Part shown: positions 9,585 to 20,031 of the stretch, in pieces
Position numbering within the stretch: position 1 is the stretch's first letter
Layout: each line of letters opens with the position of its first letter
NCBI GenBank assembly: GCA_021820565.1
Contig: JAKADL010000004.1
Location: 1 to 32,714, forward strand
Length of the DNA stretch: 32,714 nucleotides
Direction: 5' to 3'
From: Thermoplasmata archaeon
GTDB lineage: Archaea; Thermoplasmatota; Thermoplasmata; Thermoplasmatales; Thermoplasmataceae
Notes under the pieces: model-generated
Told to the model about the DNA's origin: nothing
The model's database searches: none
What the model saw: only the letters and a program-made list of their open reading frames with translations
Translations under genes and position numbers: made by a program

Positions 9585-10349
9585 TTACGGAATTTTTATT
9601 GAAAATGCATCAAGAAATTCTCTTTCCTTTTCATTTAACCCGGCAGGTATAATAATTGAAGCGGGGGAACCTGCAATCCTGTTGCCTATAATATTTTTTA
9701 TGCTTGAATTGATTATTTCTTCATTTTCAGTGGCTATTCCTATACCAACTATTACCTCTGTATCACCGGTTATAATCTGTTTCTTCCTTTTTTCTTCCAT
9801 ACCGATGAGTGTGAGCAAAGCCTGATATGGGGGCATAGTTTTTCCATCTGCAAGATCCAGGAGCAGGAGTGTATGCATATTATTTGAATAATTCAGATAT
9901 ATTTTATCATATACACTGGTAGGGAAAAAATTTTCATAAACAAATGGCATGGATACAATGTTACCCATCTTGTAGTTAAAAAGCCCTGTTCTGGATACAA
10001 AAGCCGTAATTATCGACGCATTTTCAAATACATTTGCGGTTATGCCGAGCCTTTTGGCCTCCATTCTGATCTCATTATGCGTTGTTGCTGAGAGCGCATC
10101 TCCTGTAACAATTAATGTCACAATTTTAGTTTTGGCTTCAACCAGAATATCCATTCCTCTTTCAATGAAATCCCTGTCTGCCTTCTTCAGGGTACCTCCG
10201 CAAAGGTCCTTTAATGAATCAAATGTGCTTTCTGGGGAAATTGATGTATAAGTTTCAAAATAAACAATATCAGAATCCCTGAGAATATCCGCTTCTTCTA
10301 ATGTAAGGCTCCTGGGTCCCCGCAAGCCCAGGCCCATTATATTTAACAT
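9585..10349 (-). CDS. dphB: Diphthine synthase
   Basis: 254 aa. MLNIMGLGLRGPRSLTLEEADILRDSDIVYFETYTS and VTGDALSATTHNEIRMEAKRLGI are characteristic of archaeal DphB. Confidence 0.92.
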   Translation of the reverse strand: MLNIMGLGLRGPRSLTLEEADILRDSDIVYFETYTSISPESTFDSLKDLCGGTLKKADRDFIERGMDILVEAKTKIVTLIVTGDALSATTHNEIRMEAKRLGITANVFENASIITAFVSRTGLFNYKMGNIVSMPFVYENFFPTSVYDKIYLNYSNNMHTLLLLDLADGKTMPPYQALLTLIGMEEKRKKQIITGDTEVIVGIGIATENEEIINSSIKNIIGNRIAGSPASIIIPAGLNEKEREFLDAFSIKIP

Positions 10350-10351
10350 AC

Positions 10352-11557
10352 CTATATCAGATCCTCTTCAATCCTTATAACTTCATTCAGTTTTGCCAGC
10401 CTTTCACCACCGATTGTGCCTGTTTTTATGAATCTGGAATTGAACGCAATAGCAAGAGAGGCAATAAAATCATCGGTCGTTTCTCCACTTCTGTGAGAAA
10501 CTACTGTGTCCATAGAATTCTTTGTTGCAACTTTAACCGATGCTACCGTATCTGATAGTGTTCCTATCTGGTTGACCTTGATCAATACAGCATTTGTGGA
10601 TTTTAATTCCACACCCTTCTGAATCCTCGTTGCATTTGTTGTATAAAGATCATCGCCCACTATCATCGCATTTTTTCCAATCTTTTTTGTTATTTCCGCA
10701 AATCCCTCGAAGTCACTATCATATAGTGGGTCTTCTATATAGTAAAAGCCGTGTTCCCTGTTCAGTGAAATTGCGTAATCTATCTGTTCATCCCTGGTTT
10801 TTGTAGATTTTTTGTATTTATATTTTCCATTTTCATGGAATGAATCTGCTGCGAAATCAACTCCAAGGTATATTTTTACATTATTTTCAGATGATATCTC
10901 TCCTGCGGCAGATTTCATTATATCTATTGCATCCTCATCAGAAACATCTGCTGTCCACGCTTTTTCATCTCCCAGGCCGACGCTCTGCCCTTTGAGTTTT
11001 TCGGATAATTTTTCACCCACCCTTCTATGGACCTGTATATTATAGAATACGGAATCGTAAAAGGTCTTGCCCTGTGAAGAGACGAGGAATTCCTGAATTG
11101 TAGTACCATTTTTCGAATGTTTTCCACCACCTATTATATTGCCCATCGGGCGCGGTATTGATGGATTTAGGCCACCCACATATCTATAAAGTGGAATTTC
11201 AAGATAATTGGAAACTGCCTTTGCATTTGCCATGGACAGAGCTGTTGCAAGATTTCCACCCATACTGGCAAAGTCATCGGTTCTATCCAGCTCATGCAGG
11301 AGTCTATCAAAGGCACCCTGGTTCATTGCATTGAAGCCTTGAAGCGCATTTTTTACATGTCTGTTATAGAAATCCACACTTTTATCAATATCATTATCCG
11401 GATATGCCTTTACTTCCGTTTTTCCCGTGCTTGCACCTGCAGGTGCGGAGGCTGTTCCCGAGGCATAATTCAAAAAAATTGTAGCCTCTATAGTAGGATT
11501 GCCTCTGGAATCAAATATTTTTGTAATTTTCGAATCAACTATTTCTATATCTTCCAT
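10352..11557 (-). CDS. eno: Enolase
   Basis: 401 aa. [39 protein letters not shown], and [29 protein letters not shown]. Confidence 0.96.
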   Translation of the reverse strand: MEDIEIVDSKITKIFDSRGNPTIEATIFLNYASGTASAPAGASTGKTEVKAYPDNDIDKSVDFYNRHVKNALQGFNAMNQGAFDRLLHELDRTDDFASMGGNLATALSMANAKAVSNYLEIPLYRYVGGLNPSIPRPMGNIIGGGKHSKNGTTIQEFLVSSQGKTFYDSVFYNIQVHRRVGEKLSEKLKGQSVGLGDEKAWTADVSDEDAIDIMKSAAGEISSENNVKIYLGVDFAADSFHENGKYKYKKSTKTRDEQIDYAISLNREHGFYYIEDPLYDSDFEGFAEITKKIGKNAMIVGDDLYTTNATRIQKGVELKSTNAVLIKVNQIGTLSDTVASVKVATKNSMDTVVSHRSGETTDDFIASLAIAFNSRFIKTGTIGGERLAKLNEVIRIEEDLI

Positions 11558-11707
11558 ATAATGATAACGTTATAAAAAATATATATTTATTGATTGCACT
11601 TATTTTTTTAGACCGTGACAGGGATAATGTAATTTCCCACATTTATTATATAATTGTTAAAAAATGCTCATAGGAAAACTTAATTATTAGAATTAGATAA
11701 TGATTAC

Positions 11708-13684
11708 GTGGACACTAAAGATGATGATGTTGAAGAATGGGTATCTAAATTAAGTGTTAAGAGCACCAAAGAAATAGAGGTCCCCAAACTTCTGTTTAAT
11801 CAGGTAGTAGGCCAGGAGCACGCTGGGGAGGTCATTAAAAAAGCAGCTATGCAGAAGAGGCATGTGCTTTTAATAGGCGAACCCGGAACGGGCAAATCCA
11901 TGCTGGCCCAGTCTATGGTCGATTTTCTACCTAAAGAGGATCTTGAGGATATTTTGTGCTTTCCCAACACAGAGGATTCAAATAAACCTAAAATCAAAAC
12001 TTTTCCTGCTGGAAAGGGAAAAGAAATATTAAGGCAGTACCAGATCAAGGCAGAACGTGAAAAGAAAGATAGATCTAAAAGCATTCTATTCATAGTTCTT
12101 TCAATAATATTACTTGGAGCAATTCTAGCCATATATCTGTGGGCAGTGGCGAAATCACCAGGCACCGCAATAGAAATACTGTTCCTTGCAATCATAGGTG
12201 CAGCATTCCTGTATATAATTATGGCAATGAATCCCGCGGCCCGTGTTGAAAGGGCAATGGTTCCGAAATTGCTTGTCGGGCATAATCCCAATGATAAACC
12301 CCCGTTTATAGATTCGACGGGCGCACATTCCGGGGCATTATTAGGCGATGTAAGGCATGATCCTTTCCAGTCTGGAGGATTAGAAACACCTGCCCATGAA
12401 AGGGTAGAAGCCGGTAATATGCAGAAGGCTGATAAGGGCGTTTTGTTCATAGATGAAATAAACCTTCTCAGGCCAGAGGATCAGCAGGCCCTATTAACTG
12501 CAATGCAGGAAAAACGTTTCGCAATATCGGGTCAGAGCGAGAGAAGTGCAGGTGCAATGGTGCAGACAGAGCCTGTACCGTGTGATTTTGTGCTTGTAGC
12601 AGCAGGAAATCTTGATGCTATAAGAAATATGCATCCTGCTCTGAGATCGAGGATCAGGGGATATGGTTATGAAGTGTATATGAATGACACCATGGAAGAT
12701 TCTGATGAAAATAGGAAAAAAATAGTTCAGTTCATCGCACAGGAAATAGCCAAGGATAAAAAAATACCGCCATTTGATATAAGTGCAATTACAGAAATAC
12801 TGAAAGAAGCCCAGAAACGTGCAGGTAGAAAGGGCAGATTAACATTGAGGCTAAGAGAACTCGGCGGACTCGTCAGAGTAGCAGGAGATATAGCTGTAAC
12901 AAATAAACAATCTATAGTAACAGCAGATGATGTAAATGAGGCAAGATCATTGAGCAAGCCAGTGGAACAGCAGATTGCTGATAGGGCAATAGAAGTCAAA
13001 AAACTTTATAAAATGTTCACCGGCACAGGCAGTGCAATAGGAAAGGTGAACGGGCTTGCTGTAATGGGGTCGACAGATATGTCTGATTTCACAGGTGTTG
13101 TAATGCCGATTGTGGCAGAGGTAACGCAGGCACAGCATCCACATAACGGTACGGTATATGCAACCGGCAAACTGGGAGAGATTGCCAAGGAGGCGGTTCA
13201 GAATGTTTCCGCAGTAATAAAGAAAATAAGTGGAAAGAACGTTGCCGATGTGGATATCCATGTTCAGTTCATCGGCACATATGAGGGTGTGGAGGGTGAT
13301 TCCGCAAGTGTTTCCATAGCAACTGCAGTTATATCTTCCCTGGAATCAATACCTATAGATCAGACGGTCGCCATGACAGGGTCATTAAGTGTGCGTGGAG
13401 ATGTGCTTCCTGTGGGCGGTGTAACAGCCAAAGTAGAAGCTGCAATAGATACAGGTCTCTCAAAGGTTATAGTGCCAGCGTCTAATTTCAATGATATAAT
13501 ACTTGATGAGGCACACAAAGACAAAATCCAGATTATAGGGGCATCAAGAATAGAGGATGTTCTTGAAAATGCACTCATAACAGGTCCTGAGAAGGATAAG
13601 TTCCTCAAGAAAATAAAGGACATCGTTAATCCTTCCACAGATATTAAAAAACCCGTCCAGAGAAGGGGCACAAATGTTGCATAA
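11708..13684 (+). CDS. lonB: Archaeal membrane-anchored ATP-dependent protease LonB
   Basis: 658 aa, GTG start. Walker [13 protein letters not shown], two TM helices inserted in the AAA domain, Walker [10 protein letters not shown], Lon protease Ser site [16 protein letters not shown] and catalytic-Lys region [26 protein letters not shown]. Confidence 0.95.
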   Translation: MDTKDDDVEEWVSKLSVKSTKEIEVPKLLFNQVVGQEHAGEVIKKAAMQKRHVLLIGEPGTGKSMLAQSMVDFLPKEDLEDILCFPNTEDSNKPKIKTFPAGKGKEILRQYQIKAEREKKDRSKSILFIVLSIILLGAILAIYLWAVAKSPGTAIEILFLAIIGAAFLYIIMAMNPAARVERAMVPKLLVGHNPNDKPPFIDSTGAHSGALLGDVRHDPFQSGGLETPAHERVEAGNMQKADKGVLFIDEINLLRPEDQQALLTAMQEKRFAISGQSERSAGAMVQTEPVPCDFVLVAAGNLDAIRNMHPALRSRIRGYGYEVYMNDTMEDSDENRKKIVQFIAQEIAKDKKIPPFDISAITEILKEAQKRAGRKGRLTLRLRELGGLVRVAGDIAVTNKQSIVTADDVNEARSLSKPVEQQIADRAIEVKKLYKMFTGTGSAIGKVNGLAVMGSTDMSDFTGVVMPIVAEVTQAQHPHNGTVYATGKLGEIAKEAVQNVSAVIKKISGKNVADVDIHVQFIGTYEGVEGDSASVSIATAVISSLESIPIDQTVAMTGSLSVRGDVLPVGGVTAKVEAAIDTGLSKVIVPASNFNDIILDEAHKDKIQIIGASRIEDVLENALITGPEKDKFLKKIKDIVNPSTDIKKPVQRRGTNVA

Positions 13685-14096
13685 AATAAAATATTTTTTT
13701 TTAAATAAATTTGATGATAACATTCTTGATTTTCTTAAAAACACGCACGGAATTTTTCAATTGATAGACACTAAATGTGTTATTTCCGAGATACAGACAC
13801 TGGAGGCCATAAGAAAAACAGACAGATTCATGTCACACAATGAAAAAATAAGGTCTCCTGGAGCTATTCTCCTGATGTACATAGCAAGAACTAATCAGAT
13901 AAACGTCGCAATAGAAAAATGTGGCATAAATAAAGACACAGAGAGTGGAATAGTAGTTTATTCAGATCAGAATGATCTTCAGTTTTTAATTAAAAATGAT
14001 TACATACGTATTGCCGGAAGATTATTGCCATATGATAAACCGGAATACGATTTTGAGGTTTTTTCAGGGATGGCAAAGATAGATCTTATGCATTGA
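13674..14096 (+). CDS. KEOPS subunit Cgi121-like protein
   Basis: 140 aa. The Q(T)LEAIRKT...[26 protein letters not shown] pattern resembles archaeal Cgi121. Overlaps the lonB 3' end by 11 nt. Confidence 0.6.
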   Translation: MLHKIKYFFLNKFDDNILDFLKNTHGIFQLIDTKCVISEIQTLEAIRKTDRFMSHNEKIRSPGAILLMYIARTNQINVAIEKCGINKDTESGIVVYSDQNDLQFLIKNDYIRIAGRLLPYDKPEYDFEVFSGMAKIDLMH

Positions 14097-14976
14097 TAGT
14101 GGATAGCATATCATATACCCCATCAAACGTCATGTGGAACTCACTTATCCTGTTTTCAATCGCCATTGCTGCAGTAATATTTGCAAACATAACCGACTTT
14201 TTTAAATTCAGTCCTCTATACAGTGCCGTATAAAGTCCTGCCCTGAATGAATCCCCTGCCCCTACTGTATCTTTAACATGACTGGCTTTTATTCCATGAA
14301 TTATACTGGAATTACCATCTTCAATCAATATGGCACCATTGGGACCGTCTGTAATTATAATATTCCTAATTTTCCGGCTTATTTCGGATTCTTCCAAACC
14401 TGTCAATTCTTCTAGGTAACCGAACTCTTTTTTATTCATAATCAGCATCTGACTGTTCTCTATCATAAATCTAGCATTTTCAGGCGAGTATGTGTACCAT
14501 ATCTCCTGCCCCGGGTCAAATGTTATACTGGCATTTTTCTCATTTTCTATAATTTTTTTGTACTCTTTTACCGGTCCTGTGCCTATATCGATATGTTTGT
14601 AATTTCTATATTTGAAATCTTTTGAAGGGTGCCAGTCTTCCATAGGGCCCTGGAACATATATGCTATCTGTTCTTTTCCATCTGATGGAATATAACAGAT
14701 CGGGCCCATTTTATCCGGTACTATATCCACATGTTCCGTGCTGATACCGAGTTCTCTAAATCTTTTAAGATAGTCGCTATGGGAAGACTTGCCCACAGTA
14801 GAATACAGGTCAAATTCAAGGCCAAGTGAATGTGCTACAAATGCAAAATTGCCAGCAGTTCCAGCAAACTGTTCTTCTAATCCTGTAACCCCTCTGGCTT
14901 CTCCCGGCCCCGGTAGAGAATTTACACCTATTTTTACGTCAATATTAAGATGACCGAAAATGGCTAGGAATTTCAT
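14086..14976 (-). CDS. PfkB-family carbohydrate/nucleoside kinase
   Basis: 296 aa. GHLNIDVKIGVNSLPGPGEARG, FAGTAGNFAFVAHSLG, and the PfkB C-terminal motif DTVGAGDSFRAGLYTAL. Confidence 0.88.
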   Translation of the reverse strand: MKFLAIFGHLNIDVKIGVNSLPGPGEARGVTGLEEQFAGTAGNFAFVAHSLGLEFDLYSTVGKSSHSDYLKRFRELGISTEHVDIVPDKMGPICYIPSDGKEQIAYMFQGPMEDWHPSKDFKYRNYKHIDIGTGPVKEYKKIIENEKNASITFDPGQEIWYTYSPENARFMIENSQMLIMNKKEFGYLEELTGLEESEISRKIRNIIITDGPNGAILIEDGNSSIIHGIKASHVKDTVGAGDSFRAGLYTALYRGLNLKKSVMFANITAAMAIENRISEFHMTFDGVYDMLSTINA

Positions 14977-15109
14977 TATTCTGTAATTATATGATTGTAT
15001 ATAATAATTGATAAGACATTTTCAATTCTAAAACTTACGGGATATCATAATTGATAAAATTAACCAGTATATAATTTTTATCAGGTCATTTCATTCATGT
15101 AAGTATACG

Positions 15110-15122
15110 AAATATTTATAAG
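15110..15122 (+). promoter_or_regulatory. TATA-box candidate for the surface-protein/MoxR operon
   Basis: aaatatttataag centred about 29 nt upstream of the TTG start at 15145; consistent with a leaderless or near-leaderless transcript. Confidence 0.55.
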
Positions 15123-15144
15123 TGTACATTTCATTATTTCATTA

Positions 15145-16767
15145 TTGAATCATAGGGTTTTATTTGCGATGGGGATAAGTGCAATTCTAATAGTTACGGT
15201 ATTTGCAGGAGCTAATATAGCTTATCCCAATTATATTCCTATAGGTTCCCTTGGATCAGGAAATAGTACAGGTTCTGGTGGTTTACATACATTTTCAGAC
15301 CAAAATTTCACACTCACTGGAAACGTTTCGAACTTGTATAACGGTCTGCCCGTGCACGGGTCACTGATAATAAGTAATTCAACCATGAGTAAAGAATTGA
15401 ATTATAGTCAGAATGGAACTTTTAAAGTAACCCTGCCTGGAGGCCCATATTCGTTGAGCTATTCATCTCCGGGATTTGACACAATGAGTAGCTCCATATT
15501 TCTGGACAAAAATAAAACTGTAAACCAAAATATTATACCTTCACAAAGTATAGGTAATAGAATTTCTATCCTAGGAACTAATACTTCTATTATAGGTAAT
15601 ACATTAAATATTTCTCAAAGTGTACCATATCTAAGCGATAAGAATATTTCATATGGACTGGATAGGAATAATATAACAGGACAGAAGAATAATATTATAA
15701 CCTTAGAGTTTGGAAAAACCCTAAACAATACTGCTTTTATTGTATTGATAACACAGGATGGCACGGTTTATGAATACAATGGTACAACAAATAGTACCGG
15801 AAATGCCACAATGAGCCTAAATTATTCAGGCAACTATACTATGTCAGCATACACTCTATACTATAATTCCACCATAGTTAAATATAAAACAGCAAGCGGT
15901 AATGGAACCATAAAATTCCAGATGGAAAAAAGGCAAACATATAATGAAACTGTAAAATTATCCAGTAATTATAATTTAAACGGAAATAAATCAGTGAATG
16001 AATCAGCATTAACCGGTCATGGTGGTATTTTCCATCTGCAAACCACTGATATTACAATAAATTCAACAGGTACATATTATCATTATTCTGTTCCTGCTGG
16101 AACATATGGATTTTCGTATAATAATCAGAGCTTTGTAGGAAAATTATTTTCCGTAAATGTAATTGGCAATCAGACTTCATCAGAAAATGTGAGTGCATAT
16201 GTAATAGCCGTTAATATTACAGATATAACCGGCTCTGGATATTCTTATAATATATCAGGGGTGGCCGTCAATAATATGGTAAATAATACCTATAGGGCAA
16301 CTGCGGGCACTCATACTTTGAGTGTATCAATATCCGGGAAGATAATATATACATATAACATAAGCCTGAAATCTGGAAATCCATATTATGAGGTAACTCT
16401 AACTTTAAATAACAATAATTTCAATGTTACCGGAATTTTAACCTCTTATCCTGACAAAGACTTGAACTTAAATTATACTGGAACGATACCTAGCAATGTT
16501 ACCATCACGGGGATGCAATTAAAAAATGTAACTTTCTCCAGCAGTTCATCAAACGTAACAATTATTAACAATAAAACACCTTACAGCGTAAATGGCACAA
16601 TGTCGAACTATATATTCAACCTGACAACTCCTCTGGCCATATCTTCTGGAAATCTAGCTATCAGGGTTGTAATCACTAATAGTACATCAATATCAGTCTC
16701 TCAACCAGTGTATGCATATGTCCATGCCTACAATATAACAGAAAAAGGCATTTATAAAGATTTATGA
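15145..16767 (+). CDS. Secreted, heavily N-glycosylation-sequon-rich surface protein
   Basis: 540 aa. N-terminal hydrophobic signal/anchor (VLFAMGISAILIVTVFAGANIAYP). About 40 N-X-S/T sequons by hand count. N-terminal segment resembles a carboxypeptidase-regulatory-like beta domain (LTGNVSNLYNGLPVHGSLII...). TTG start preceded by TATA-like aaatatttataag. Confidence 0.8.
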   Translation: MNHRVLFAMGISAILIVTVFAGANIAYPNYIPIGSLGSGNSTGSGGLHTFSDQNFTLTGNVSNLYNGLPVHGSLIISNSTMSKELNYSQNGTFKVTLPGGPYSLSYSSPGFDTMSSSIFLDKNKTVNQNIIPSQSIGNRISILGTNTSIIGNTLNISQSVPYLSDKNISYGLDRNNITGQKNNIITLEFGKTLNNTAFIVLITQDGTVYEYNGTTNSTGNATMSLNYSGNYTMSAYTLYYNSTIVKYKTASGNGTIKFQMEKRQTYNETVKLSSNYNLNGNKSVNESALTGHGGIFHLQTTDITINSTGTYYHYSVPAGTYGFSYNNQSFVGKLFSVNVIGNQTSSENVSAYVIAVNITDITGSGYSYNISGVAVNNMVNNTYRATAGTHTLSVSISGKIIYTYNISLKSGNPYYEVTLTLNNNNFNVTGILTSYPDKDLNLNYTGTIPSNVTITGMQLKNVTFSSSSSNVTIINNKTPYSVNGTMSNYIFNLTTPLAISSGNLAIRVVITNSTSISVSQPVYAYVHAYNITEKGIYKDL

Positions 16768-16782
16768 AAGTCGGTGATCTAA

Positions 16783-17340
16783 TTGTTGTTTAAAAAAAAT
16801 TCAAAGAAAATCAGGGAAGATACGCAGGAGGAAAAAACCGTTCTAAAAATTAAGACAGTAGACGATATACCGGTAATAAAGGAGATGCGGAAAAAAATCG
16901 GCAATAATGAACGAAGGGATGCCATATTATATGCTTACGCCAGTGTGAAAAGCGATTATACCAGATACTTCGGTGCACCGGGTTATAAATCAAACCGTGA
17001 ATTCATATTCGGGGAAATGGAAAATTTTAATATAAAACCGGAAGACGAGGAATCCCGTACAGATAATATTGCAATTAAAGCCCTAATTTCTGATTCTAAC
17101 TACCCAGACAAGAAGGATAAAGCAAGTAATGATAGTAATACTATGGATAAAAATAGTATGAAATTTTTTGCTATAAAGAAAATAGCGCTCTTTTATTTCA
17201 ATTACTATGAGATAGCGAGATTCGGGGATTATAAATGGGAGAATCTGGATGAAAAACAGATGATAGACCCTGTAAAGGACATCTACAACTATATGGATAT
17301 AATGAAGCTTTTCTATAATGGTGATTCAACTGGGAACTGA
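16783..17340 (+). CDS. Small soluble DUF4129-like protein of a MoxR/DUF58 operon
   Basis: 185 aa, no TM. Segment DIPVIKEMRKKIGNNERRDAILYAYASVKSDYTRYFGAPGYKSNREFIF resembles the cytoplasmic tail of DUF4129 proteins. The family call is weak. Confidence 0.55.
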   Translation: MLFKKNSKKIREDTQEEKTVLKIKTVDDIPVIKEMRKKIGNNERRDAILYAYASVKSDYTRYFGAPGYKSNREFIFGEMENFNIKPEDEESRTDNIAIKALISDSNYPDKKDKASNDSNTMDKNSMKFFAIKKIALFYFNYYEIARFGDYKWENLDEKQMIDPVKDIYNYMDIMKLFYNGDSTGN

Positions 17341-17809
17341 CATCATTCACTTACTAACAGATTATCACACGAGCATCAAATTCTTTTACCCAATATTGAT
17401 ACTGGCGATACTTACACTGATAGTTACCGTCCACTCACGTAAATATAAAACATCTGATGATAAGGAAACTATCCATACCGTTAAACTTCAAATAGAAAAT
17501 ACGAGTTTCATGGATGAACTCAAAAAAATCAAATCCGGAGATTTTTCAGATTATCTTTTCATGATAAATCATGATATGGAAAAGATGACCACGCAGATGA
17601 AGGAATACAGAGCAGCGGTAAAAAAATTTAATAAATACGATGCTAAGTACCATTCATATTCTAATGGGATATTGAGAAAACATGCAGGTAAAATGAGAGA
17701 TGCCTATCTTATGAGTATACTCTATGACCTGGAGAATATGAAACAGATGAAAATGGCAATTGTTAATGACGAGGTGTATGACGAATGGAAAAAGAAACAA
17801 AAACAGTAA
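17318..17809 (+). CDS. Membrane-anchored protein, one TM plus a charged cytoplasmic domain
   Basis: 163 aa. One hydrophobic helix (FFYPILILAILTLIVTV) followed by a Lys/Met-rich helical region. Overlaps both neighbouring genes. Confidence 0.7.
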   Translation: MVIQLGTDIIHLLTDYHTSIKFFYPILILAILTLIVTVHSRKYKTSDDKETIHTVKLQIENTSFMDELKKIKSGDFSDYLFMINHDMEKMTTQMKEYRAAVKKFNKYDAKYHSYSNGILRKHAGKMRDAYLMSILYDLENMKQMKMAIVNDEVYDEWKKKQKQ

Positions 17810-18741
17810 GGGATATAGCCAGGGATATGGAAACATCCATAGATGAAAAGGTCATAGGTTCTAAAAGGATAGTGAGGTTCATGTTGATATCCCTATTCAC
17901 CAGTAACCATATTCTAATGGAAGGTGTACCTGGCCTTGCCAAGACAATGCTTGCATCGGAATTTTCAAAGCATCTGGGTTTGCAGTTCAAGAGAATTCAA
18001 TTTACACCAGATATGCTGCCATCAGATGTCACCGGAAATATGATATTCAATCCTGAAACGAAAAAAATGGAATTCCGGGAAGGCCCCGTTTTTTCTAACA
18101 TAGTGCTCGCAGATGAAATCAACAGGACACCCCCGAAAGTTCAATCAGCGCTTCTGGAATCCATGGAAGAAAAACAGGTTTCGGTTTATGGAATAACCAC
18201 ACGGCTTCCATCTCCATTCCTGGTTATAGCGACCCAGAATCCCATAGAGCAGGAAGGTACTTTTCCTCTCGCAGAAGCATTGATGGATAGATTCCTTTTC
18301 AGGTATTACCTGGATTATCCGGATCGTGATGATGAGCTGAGAATACTGAATTCAGTATACAAGAATAGCGCTCAGGTATACAATAAACTTGATTCGGATA
18401 CTATACTGGCCTTCAGGAAGATGGTTGAAAATATTTATGTAAACGAAGATATAATTGAATATATAATAAATATTATAAGGAAAACCAGGGAATCCGAGAT
18501 GGTTTTTGTGGGGGCAAGTACCCGTACAGCGGTAAAATATCTCCATGCAGCAAGGGCTAATGCATTATTAAGTGGAAGGAGTTATGTAATCCCGGAGGAT
18601 GTTATATTTATGGCAAGGGAAATATTGAATCACCGTCTTATTCTCCGGCCGGAAGCTCTCATGGATGCCGATGCCGATTATAAAAAAATAGTTTATGACG
18701 TCATTGATTCTATAATAAATTCAGTAGAGGCTCCCCAATGA
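17785..18741 (+). CDS. MoxR-family AAA+ ATPase
   Basis: 318 aa. Walker A MEGVPGLAKTML, Walker B NIVLADEINRTPPKVQSALLESMEEKQVS, ATQNPIEQEGTFPLAEALMDRF. Confidence 0.95.
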   Translation: MEKETKTVRDIARDMETSIDEKVIGSKRIVRFMLISLFTSNHILMEGVPGLAKTMLASEFSKHLGLQFKRIQFTPDMLPSDVTGNMIFNPETKKMEFREGPVFSNIVLADEINRTPPKVQSALLESMEEKQVSVYGITTRLPSPFLVIATQNPIEQEGTFPLAEALMDRFLFRYYLDYPDRDDELRILNSVYKNSAQVYNKLDSDTILAFRKMVENIYVNEDIIEYIINIIRKTRESEMVFVGASTRTAVKYLHAARANALLSGRSYVIPEDVIFMAREILNHRLILRPEALMDADADYKKIVYDVIDSIINSVEAPQ

Positions 18742-20030
18742 TTCGAAGGTCTGGCTATGCAATTCTTGCCATATTGACATATGGAACTATTGAAGCCCTT
18801 CTTCTCGGTTATAAATATTACATCATACTTACTATTCTGTTATTTTTCACTGTTGCATTCGAGGTTATATATTTCAATATATCCGGTGCAAGGGCCATGT
18901 CAAAAATTTCTGTAAGCCGGAATTCTGATACACTGCATTTCAGGAAAAATAGAAAATTCAAAATAACACTTCATTTTACAAATAAAAATAAATTCCCATT
19001 AACAGTGCATTTTTTTGATGAGGGTATCGATATACTGGAGATATCCGGAAATACCGGTGGAAATATACAGATTCCATCTTCAGGTTATAGAGATATTGAA
19101 TACTGGATAGTTCCCAGATATATTGGGAAGTATGAATTTGGCAATATAAAAATAAGGCTCTCTGACCTTTTTCACATTTCATCTATTGAAAAAACCTTTC
19201 TGAGCAGGCAGGAAGTTCATATATCACCTTCCATGGCAGATATCAAAGCAAGCAGGAGTGAGCTTCTCAGCAGTTTTCTATATACATTTGGAAACCATTA
19301 TTCACATAAAGTAGGGCAGGGGTACAATCTATATGGTGTGAGACCCTACACTTTTGATGACGATCCACGTTATATAATATGGTCAAAGTATGATGAGGTA
19401 AACAACAATCTGCTGGTCAAACAGATGGAAGAGGAGCGTGAAATAACTGTGATTTTTATAATCGATTACAGTATATCAATGAACTATGGGTCTTCCGACA
19501 GAATATACGACAGAACAATACTGGATATAATAAATTCTTCATATTTTATGGTGAAGAATAGAGATAATGTAGGATTTTTACTGTATTCCGACGTTATTCA
19601 TATGTATATACCACCGGACAAAAGCGGAAAAAGTATAGAAAGGCTTGAAGTTGAAGTTTCTAATATAATACCATCTGGAACATTCAGTGCAGCGGAAGCG
19701 ATAAAATACCTGGAAAAAAAACAGAAAAAAAATGCTTTATTGTTCCTTATAACCGCCTCAGTTACTGAAGCGGAAAGCATAAAATATCATAACAACCTAA
19801 CAGTATTTCTGATAAATCACGGATCGTACTATGAATACGAACCCCAGGGGGAATTCGATGATCTTCTTGCCCGAGACATAAGATTCAAGGAAATGAAAAG
19901 GATAACAAAAATAATGGGATCAGTGAGAAACAGGGGGATAAGGTGCACTTATGTGAACAGAACAAATATGCTACCGAGAATACTCCTTGAGTATAACTAT
20001 GGGAGAAGTATGAACATGGGGGCATCATAG
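18738..20030 (+). CDS. DUF58/VWA-like membrane protein
   Basis: 430 aa. Two N-terminal TM helices, DUF58 hallmark GVRPYTFDDDPRYIIWSKYDEVNNNLLVKQMEEEREI, MIDAS-like FIIDYSISMNYGSS. 4-nt overlap with MoxR. Confidence 0.9.
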   Translation: MIRRSGYAILAILTYGTIEALLLGYKYYIILTILLFFTVAFEVIYFNISGARAMSKISVSRNSDTLHFRKNRKFKITLHFTNKNKFPLTVHFFDEGIDILEISGNTGGNIQIPSSGYRDIEYWIVPRYIGKYEFGNIKIRLSDLFHISSIEKTFLSRQEVHISPSMADIKASRSELLSSFLYTFGNHYSHKVGQGYNLYGVRPYTFDDDPRYIIWSKYDEVNNNLLVKQMEEEREITVIFIIDYSISMNYGSSDRIYDRTILDIINSSYFMVKNRDNVGFLLYSDVIHMYIPPDKSGKSIERLEVEVSNIIPSGTFSAAEAIKYLEKKQKKNALLFLITASVTEAESIKYHNNLTVFLINHGSYYEYEPQGEFDDLLARDIRFKEMKRITKIMGSVRNRGIRCTYVNRTNMLPRILLEYNYGRSMNMGAS

Positions 20031-20031
20031 A

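Noticed and set aside
11600-11650. Small hairpin GGGA...TCCC upstream of lonB
   Set aside because: Only 4 bp of pairing in AT-rich sequence; not distinguishable from chance.
11800-12450. 216-aa minus-strand ORF inside lonB
   Set aside because: Fully antisense to an unambiguous LonB coding sequence; composition looks like a frame shadow and it shows no recognisable motif.
16792-16799. A8 run at the start of the DUF4129-like gene as a programmed frameshift site
   Set aside because: The zero frame is open and complete, and no alternative-frame product of note follows; A runs are common in this AT-rich sequence.
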